From assembly GCF_029962835.1 (NCBI RefSeq), contig NC_080577.1, positions 2,232,001 through 2,296,000 on the forward strand: a stretch of DNA of 64,000 bases, in the 5' to 3' direction. The stretch comes from Magnolia sinica (lineage: Eukaryota; Streptophyta; Magnoliopsida; Magnoliales; Magnoliaceae). Position numbers and translations under genes: made by a program. Shown here piece by piece: positions 56,349 through 64,000 of this stretch; positions within the stretch are counted from its first letter, which is position 1, and every line of letters starts with the position of its first letter. The notes under the pieces are model-generated. The model had not been told where the DNA came from. It searched no databases and was given only the letters and a program-made list of their open reading frames with translations.

Positions 56349-59204
56349 ACATGAAGAATCACACACACGTGTAGAGGCTCTCCCGTTTACACGTAATCAC
56401 CTGTGCCTATATGGAACAATTATGTGAGAGATGAGGTTTCCATCAGGTGGGCCATACAGTTTAGATCTTCTAGCCTAAAGATCATGCTATTTCTCCCCTC
56501 GGATCGATGGGCCGTTGTATAAGAAACAAATGGACGGCTAGAAGAATAGTTCCATCCAATTCATTTGTTCTGTACAGACTACACTGGCCATCTCAAGGAG
56601 TAAAACTGTATAACTTTTATTAGGCAAGAAGATCTAAAGAGAGTGGCCCACCTGATTAGAATCTCGAAAGCACGTGTTGTCACGTGTGCTGGCGTGTGGG
56701 CTTATCAAAGTTGTTTGGAAATGCTTTACTATGCTTTCTTGAATGTCACAGGAAGCACGTGCACAACACACGTGGGAAGGCTGGAGCTCACATGGACTTC
56801 CCCAACAACTCTGTAGGCCCCACTCCTTTTAATGTAGCAAGTTCCTAGACAAGTTTCCCTGAGGAAACAATTACCAAGGTGCCCTTTTTCGAGTAACAGT
56901 CCAGTGACCAAAGATGAGTGGTCAGATATCTGCTTGTAGCAAATCGAAACTGTGTGTGCATGTATCATGTGTCATTGTTCCAGCCATGCAATAGTTGGGC
57001 CCCACCATGAATCATGGTCGTCCTTTTAAAGTACTCAATTGGACCAGATTGATTTTTGCACCATATGTCTTGATGGTGGACACCATCTTTCGGGCGGCTA
57101 GGATTTCCTACACATGTGACACGTTGACACGTGAGATGGTTGAAAGTGATGATAGGAGGAGAACCTGGTGAAACTATTATGCAGCAGTGGATTGAATGTC
57201 CTCATCTAAGAATTTTGTTGTCTTGTACTTCAGCATGGGATTCCTCTTCTTGATCACTTCTTTTCTAACAGGTAGAGAATTTACTGACGTGGCACTTTCT
57301 TAATCTTTTCACATTAGTGGTAATAATCACATTAATCATGTATTAATATACCAACTATCATTGCCCAATATGTTGTTTTAATGGCTATATAAGATAGTCA
57401 TTTTCTTATATTATAGAAAATGGAGGCAGGATCCTTTCGATTATTTTATAACTCTGCTTGTGAGGCCACTGTGGTTTTTTGATGGAATCCAACCCATTCA
57501 AAAGGGCCGCCCTACCACGAAAGTGGAAGACTGATTCAATCATATCATGTAGCCCACTTTTGAATTTGAAAGTTTTTGGTGGATGTCCATTATTTTCTAT
57601 GATGTGGGCCACTAATGATATGTAGAGCCATCTAAGGAAGATAAAAGGACTATTTGTATATCTTTTATTTTAACTGTCCAATTAATGTCCACCAATTAGA
57701 TAGTTAGATTATTAAAATAAACCTAATATTTACTTCATGGCACGTCTAAATTGGGACCATAATTTAAGTAATAATTTTCAAGGGCCTGTGTATCATCCGT
57801 CGCACTGATAGAGTATCAAAGCAAACCAACGAGGAATGATCCCACATGCATACATTTTCACGTACAGCTAGCCCCTCTTTTCCCGCGCAATGGAGACCTG
57901 AGAATAAGGTTGGTCCGCTCATCAGATGGACCACACCATCAAATCAATGGCCAGCCAATGGTAATCTTGATGATGTAGCCAACATGTCGCACGGAGTGAG
58001 TCTGTGAGCCGTTGGCGGGAAAGGTGGTGCTTGCATGTGATCATTTCTCCATGAGAAATCTAACGTACGCGTTTGGTATACGATGAAAGTACGTAGCACT
58101 TTGAGATGCGACCGTTTAAACAGCCAATGAAATGGACGGTCACGTTTTTTGAGGACCATGAGTTATAGCTTACGCACTGTGAGTTCACCACACCATGTTG
58201 TTTCCGTCCTGCCATATATTGAAACTCGGATGAGTCTTTTACGGTCGTATTGCTGTGATAGTTTGAAGTGATGGTGACTCTTTGAATGGTTGTACTGCAG
58301 TCTGGACTGTCCGAATCTTTGACCTAGTTACGAACGGTGTATAACCCAAATATTACACTGAGAAAATTGTAGCAAATCTCATTTTGCCATTGGAATTTGG
58401 ATGACTCTCTATTTTACTTGCAACCGTCCATCTAATAGCCACAAATGGTTGGATTGCTCCATCAATGTGATTAGAGATATGATCCACCCACGTTGGGCCC
58501 CACAACTTGGATGGTTTGGACTTTCTTCATGATGAGTATTAGTCCCCACCATTTTATTTATTTATTTATGTATTTTTCAATTTGTAGTGTATTATATCAG
58601 GATTCCAGCCCACTCGTCCAAATCACCCGTCCCGATGGAGGACGGCTTCGGTATCAGACTGCTTGGATGATCTCAACCACTGGTTGCCTAAGAAATTTCG
58701 ATTGAAATCATTCGTTTTATCTCTACAATTGATGGCCACACATTAGACAATCAGGATGGTTCGATCTATACAGTACTTGGGCTAGGTGTCATCTACACTG
58801 GGGCCTGCAATTTGGACGGCCTAGATTCACTAAGATGAGTTCCACACCGACAATATGTAAAATCACCACCATTTAACACTGGTGAAAGCACCATTGCGAA
58901 AACGAAACCATGTGTGGTTGTAAAAATGGTCATTTTACATTCCAAAAAGATTTTTTAAAAAATTAAAAAAATTTGAAGGGATCATTTTACAAGTATGGGG
59001 CCCAGCATCCCATCACCATTGATGGGTGAATCTTGGATTTTACATAAGTGGTACAAAAGGACAGATGGGGATATGCATGAAACCCTAGAACCATGTGGTC
59101 TCTTCACTCTCCCCTCTCTATAGCTAGTGAGCGAGGGACACCTGCTACGTTTGTCTTCAGAGAATCTCTCTGCCGAAAACAGTTCCCCATCCCGGGGTTA
59201 CACT
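56349..59204. other. Intergenic DNA with MITE fragments
   Basis: 57450-57760 shares a diverged repeat with 46560-46900. 58260-58560 is a diverged relative of MITE family F (GTGATGGTGACTC at the left, CCCCACCATTTTA at the right). A family C-type right end (GATAGAGTATCAAAG) lies at about 57808-57822. No gene was recognised. Confidence 0.45.
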
Positions 59205-59666
59205 GCTCCCCTGTAACCCAAAGCTCTGTGGGCCCCCTCATGACGTTTTTGTTATATCCACTCCGTCCATCCGTTTTTTCAGGTTCTTCTAGGACATGAT
59301 ACCAGACACGAGGGAGATCCAAAATTCAAGTGGGCCATACCACAGGAAATAGTGGAGATGGAAACACTTACCGTCGAAACCTTCCTGGGACCCGCCGTGA
59401 TGTTTAGAAGCCATCCAACCGTTCATAGGGAGACTTCCACCTGGATGAACAGAAAACATAAATGTAATCCTGATCCTAAACTTCTGTTACCCTCACTAAG
59501 GTTTCAACGGTAAGAATTCAATACTTACTCGTGTGGCCTACTTTAGTTTTGGGTCTGGCTCATCTTTGGGCTCATGTCCTAAAATGCAATGGAGAAACTG
59601 TTGGACGTAGTGGATATAACCAAAACATCATGGTGGGCCACACAGAGCTTTGGATTACAGGGGAGC
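59205..59666. mobile_element. MITE family B, copy 5, with GCTCCCCTGTAA ends
   Basis: GCTCCCCTGTAACCCAAAGC at the left is inverted as GCTTTGGATTACAGGGGAGC at the right, with one mismatch, continuing through TCTGTG and TATATCCACT. The body has TCGAAACCTTCCTGGGACCC and GGTTTCAACGGT. The outer ends differ from those of every other family B copy in the window. Confidence 0.85.
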
Positions 59667-61019
59667 CGTGCAGCTCCGTGTTACATGCAAGTTGCGTCCT
59701 TGCCCACTTCTCCCTGACCACAGGCTTCTTTTCCCCTTCCATGAGGTGTCTTTTCGACCCTTGATTTTCTTTTATATTTTCCTTGTAAAACCCTAGCTTA
59801 GCAGGCCATGCCATATCAGGGCATGATCTTTTTCTTCATGTCCTTTTCCACTTTCTGAATACCCAACGGCTCTTTTTCATGGCATGATTGAGTACTTGCA
59901 CCATCTTTAAGCAACAAAGCTATTGTTTCCTTCCCTTTATTGGGTATGTGCAGCGGTGAACTCATCCTGGCCGTCCTCTTGTATTCTCTCTGCTGGTGCC
60001 ACGTGTCCCTCCAACATGGGGTACCCAAAAGCTTCGATTCTACAAATACAACTTTATACATTTCTGTTTTTTTTTAACTTGATGGGTGGTATGTATTAGT
60101 ATCCTTGTTCAGTTTGCACATGTGGAGCCGATGTTTTAGTGATCCAAACCATTGGGCTGTTTGGGCCCACTTTGGATGGGCTATATCAGAAAAATCCCAT
60201 CCACAGGACAATCCTAGCCTTCCAAATTATAGCTTACAAACATACGGATGAGAAGAGAAAAATGCAGCAATAGTCGACGTTTTTAGCTGAAGAAGGGTAA
60301 AAATTGACGGCTAGGATCTTAAAATCTAAGATATTCTTTTGGGGAATGGTCCATTCAAGGTGGACCCAGCACGGCTTGCCGAATCATCGGACCCACTCGC
60401 ACAAACAAACATCAGACCCGATGATAGCATACATATCCTCGGGTCCAGGGTCCTAAAATTCCTTTTTCACTTTGTAGGGTGGAAAAGCTAGATCACCCTT
60501 TATTCGTTGGGCTGGATGCTCCTACCCATTCGGAAAGACTTTGTATTTCCTTCCAGTACGCCGCGATGCATTGTTATAGGATATTCATGAGTATAGCTGT
60601 TGGATCTGGGCCATGGTTCAACGATCAAAACCATTTATTTGATGGGCCTCGTAATGGATGGTGTCTGACGAGAATATGTTACAGATTGGAAGGTCAATGG
60701 CCCACAAAAGAACAGTGAAGGGGATGGTCGACATTAAAAGGAAAAGAGATTATGATCAGAGGTTTGAAGCATTCCATTCTCAGATTGATTTTTTTTTTTT
60801 CCTGGGTTTTCCAATCCGCAGTAAGGCCAATCGTTTTAACGGCTTTGATTGTTGAGGCACATCCCGGATCCAACGGCTATGGTCTTATCCTATAAAAACA
60901 TAGGAGGAAGTATTGTACCAAACCTCAGTATTTTATTGTTTCTCAGAGATTGAATGGAAACAAGGAATCACAGTCACTTTTTATTTTTTTCTCTCTATAT
61001 ATATATAAGAGAAACTTTA
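59667..61019. other. Intergenic DNA, unsupported frames only
   Basis: A minus-strand frame of 81 codons (59816-60061) begins MYKVVFVESKLLGTPCW and is followed by another in a shifted frame. Neither contains a domain I know. A short TA run lies at 60992-61004. Confidence 0.4.
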
Positions 61020-61367
61020 ATAGTCTGCAAAGTGGGATGGATGATACACAGTCACTTAGAAATTAATCAGAATTTGCGTACGTGGAACATATGCTTAGAT
61101 GGGTCTCAGTTAGATGTATCATAAACCAGAAATTATCGTTATTTGATTATTCGACTGTTGGATTGGTGGAGATTTATTGGACGGTCAAAAATGAAAAATA
61201 TACAATGGTCAAATGTCAGAAAACAAGTGTCCACGGATCAGTGGTCGTAATTGTTCAACCAATCTAATTTGGGAATGTGACAGTGGGTTTCACAATTGAG
61301 TTAATGCATGCTACGTGTACAATATCTGAGTGCCTGCGTATCAAACATTACGCTCCGCCAGAGTATA
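61020..61367. mobile_element. MITE family C, copy 4
   Basis: TAGTCTGCAAAGTGGGATGG, then ATGATACACAGTCACT, at the left is inverted as AGTGCCTGCGTATCAAACAT, then CGCTCCGCCAGAGTATA, at the right. Diverged and non-coding. Confidence 0.65.
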
Positions 61368-63170
61368 AAATAATTCCCTTCCCTTGTATACTAGCAAGAA
61401 CAAATGGACATAATAAAAAGAGGTAGGTAGGTGGGGCTCTTTATGGAATTTTCCCACGTGCTTCTATCCACACGCGGTCACGAGACAGGTACGGAACATC
61501 AGAACCGTGTATCATATGAGCCGTTGAAGATTGCCAAAAATCTGACTCAGCATGCATATCTGGCCTGCATGATGAGTGGACCGTCCTATTTTTGGGCCGG
61601 GCCATCTTTGTGGTTGGGCCCACCTTATGCAGGACGCATGGACCTAGCAAAATTGTATGATGGTGAACAACCACATCATTTAAATATGAACCCATGATCC
61701 AGCACCAAGATTTCCTGCCTCACGTGGACCATTGGATAAGAGGGATCCATGGTGGATTGCATATGGCACCAGTATCTTCTGATTGGACGATCACAGCCAT
61801 TCAGATAAAGGCCTAAAAATGGACGGAATATAGTATTAATTATCCAATGACGTTTCTTTTATGTGGGTCACATTCAATCTACAAAGGACTATATATGGGC
61901 CCACTTCGGCCCAAATAAATTTCAACAGCCGTAAGGTAGATAGATTTCATGGCAAATCATGGCTCTTCAAATATGTGCGATTGAAATTGCGATTCACAAT
62001 GAAAATAGTATTGGGTACGGCCAGAAAGATCATGAGCTTATGTTGTGTTGGGCCCCATACAAATTCAACGGTCCAAGGCTCAGATGAGCTGTAAGCCCAC
62101 CTACGTTCCGTCTAAATCAGAATTGAATTCTGCTAGAGATTATCCTTTGGGTGAAAATAATTTGAGATGAAAATGTAAGAAATGATGAAGGTGGGTTTTC
62201 CTGTGCTTTTCTCAATTATCATGGCCCGTGGTTGAGCAGTCTGGACCATTGATCTATTGGGCCCCACCATGTATGGACCATAACTCCAAAATCTCCCAGA
62301 TTGTATGACAAAGAAAACCCATATCTTATACGTAAGTATCTACATAAACAAAAACAGAATGCTACAGTCAACATGAAACATTATAAACAAGAAATATTGC
62401 TGATATCAAAATCAGATCATTGAATGATCATAAGACAGACTTTAACAGAAAATGCCGGCAGCATGTGATCATCAGCTCTCAAGCAGCAGCAGCAAGATCA
62501 TGCATTCATGTTTGTATACAGACATACAAGCTTATGTATACATCAGTCACTTGTATATATGAATTGCATGGTGTCTCTTCCCTGTTTGCTATATTGTCCA
62601 AAACCTTCAGATCTCAGGACCGTTTGATCGTCACCAAAAGAGGAGGAGAGTGTTGTGAGACTGGTAATTGGAATGGGAGAGTGCTCTTCCTGACCGTAGG
62701 TGATTTTTTTCTAGATTTTCGTGATTTTCTCTATCGAGACTCCAAACCACCACCCAGATCATCAAGGTGAAACAGTCCTCTCATTTGAGAAGAAATGCTA
62801 ATCTTCTTCTTAATCATGATATAGATGATTCAAAAATGGTTTTACCAAATAAGTAAATACTAATAATAACATTATTACGAAATCAAACTGATTAGAAGCT
62901 TTGAGTAACAAGTCCACATGGGGATTAACTGGGATCTCCACCATGAACGACTAGGATCAAGAGGGCCTCATTGCCATTGATCCAACATTATTGGTCCATG
63001 AAAGCCAGTGAGGCATTTGATGTTAACCAGAACATCCACAGAATGCTTGCCCAGGTAGGTCCCTTACGAGGAGATTTTCCTGTTTCTTCCACAGACAATA
63101 ACAGTTCATACAAGCTACTGTTCAGACATCACCGATTCGTTGTCACCATTCAATAGGACAAGGTAGGTTA
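61368..63170. other. Intergenic DNA, possible decayed minus-strand exons
   Basis: Two short minus-strand frames end in plausible C-termini: one ending LFHLDDLGGGLESR (stop near 62728) and one ending LLNGDNESVMSEQ (stop near 63110). Neither has splice signals strong enough to call, and no homology is recognised. Confidence 0.2.
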
Positions 63171-63293
63171 TCTGGGATTTTCGGCTGCTTGGTGAATTCA
63201 ACAGTTTAAACCTTTCTGGGATTTCCAGCTGTTTGGTGAATTCAACAGTTTAAACCTTTCTGGGATTTCCAGCTGTTTGGTGAATTCAACAGT
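63171..63293 (+). repeat. 44-bp tandem repeat, 2.8 units
   Basis: TCTGGGATTTYCRGCTGYTT starts at 63171, 63215 and 63259, exactly 44 bp apart. Because 44 is not a multiple of three, each unit changes the reading frame, which argues against coding. Confidence 0.95.
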
Positions 63294-63545
63294 ATAGAAA
63301 ATGGCCAATCTGATCAGTTGCTTGCACATGTGGGATAGCCCACAGCCTGTTGATTGGGTTTGTACATTCATAGGCCAGGCCAGCATTGATCTATCTGGAT
63401 TTTCATGGGGTACAAGATTCCAAGGCGAATAGTTCACGGGTGTCATTTCTGAGGCATCTGAGCTAAATTTAGCAATGGGAGTACTCAGCATATCAGCCCT
63501 GAAGTTATTCTATATGAAGAGAATTTACAAATCCGGATTCATAAT
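63294..63545 (-). other. Unrecognised minus-strand open segment
   Basis: The open frame reads leftward from about 63520, with MLSTPIAKFSSDASEM, then NYSPWNLVPHENPDRSMLAW. It has balanced composition but no recognised domain and runs into the 44-bp repeats. It may be a decayed exon; I would not annotate it as a gene. Confidence 0.15.
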
Positions 63546-63752
63546 TCAGTCTACGGATTTCATGTTGAGCGGCCCCCCCTTGTTTCCATTTTTGGAATTC
63601 CATCCAATGATCCTGTCATAGCCATTATATGGGGGAATCATTGGAAGGTTTCAAGCATAGAAACTGCATTGAGGAACCAAACTTGTGTTCTAAGGAGGCG
63701 GTGAAACTTTGTTCAAGCATGTATCATGCTTTCAATAACAGCACGGGAAACA

Positions 63753-63773
63753 GATGCGCGCGCGCGCGCGCGC

Positions 63774-63821
<48 letters not shown>

Positions 63822-63925
63822 AGGAACAATTTCCTTTTGAGGTACATGAAAGAACTTTACCAGAGAGAGAGAGAGAGAGAGAGAGAGCAGGAACAATTTC
63901 CTTTTGAGGTACAAGAAAGAACTTT

Positions 63926-63989
<64 letters not shown>

Positions 63990-64000
63990 AGGAACAATTT
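63753..64000 (+). repeat. GC/GT/GA microsatellite and GA-bearing minisatellite
   Basis: A (CG)n run passes into (TG)n and (AG)n at 63756-63820. AGCAGGAACAATTTCCTTTT, then GAGGTACAWGAAAGAAC and TTTACCAG, is then repeated with GA runs between units. Units start near 63820, 63886 and 63987, so the array runs off the window edge. Confidence 0.92.

Overview
The window looks like plant nuclear DNA from a repeat-rich intergenic region. Four things point that way: an angiosperm-type Ty1/copia retrotransposon, tRNA-derived SINEs of the Au type, hAT-like and Mutator-like MITEs, and CT/GA- and AAACCCTA-rich leader-like sequence. The very frequent GTGGGGCCCACC-type subterminal motif makes me think of a magnoliid, but this is only an impression. 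I found no intact protein-coding gene, no tRNA or rRNA gene and no CRISPR array. Most open frames longer than 60 codons lie inside repeats or have no recognisable domain.

Layout. 1-1100: end of a MITE, then CT/GAA-rich leader-like DNA ending in a four-unit tandem array of telo-box motifs. 1371-1804: MITE. 2710-9254: a nearly full-length, dead Ty1/copia element on the minus strand, with two ~1 kb LTRs, a TTATA target duplication and a gag-protease-integrase-RT-RNase H order broken by stops and frameshifts. 9260-18450: low-information DNA with MITEs, two SINEs, an 80-nt hairpin and a hAT-like unit. 18455-20663: a 2.2 kb hAT-like element with other MITEs nested inside. 20664-38540: intergenic DNA with a SINE, several MITEs (two with clear 9-bp duplications) and a CpG-rich patch near 27.5-28.6 kb. 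38541-44127: three copies of a ~650 bp hAT-like MITE, one carrying a 606 bp insertion whose empty site is visible in a sister copy. 42469-43115: a SINE interrupted by a MITE. 44.1-48.1 kb: AT-rich DNA with MITEs. 48129-52423: a probable 4.3 kb solo LTR flanked by TGTTA, containing several minisatellites. 52.4-64 kb: more MITEs, a possible transcription unit at 54.4-54.9 kb with a CT-minisatellite leader, and a GA-rich minisatellite at the right edge.

The elements form a layered insertion history rather than a gene pathway. Several ~450-575 bp MITEs share the same inner body but have different outer ends. Intact 9-bp duplications put at least two of them in the Mutator-like group. The most unusual single observation is in the copia element. 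No initiator-tRNA primer-binding site follows the 5' LTR; that position instead holds a segment complementary to a stretch of the element's own U5, which would fit self-priming of reverse transcription.
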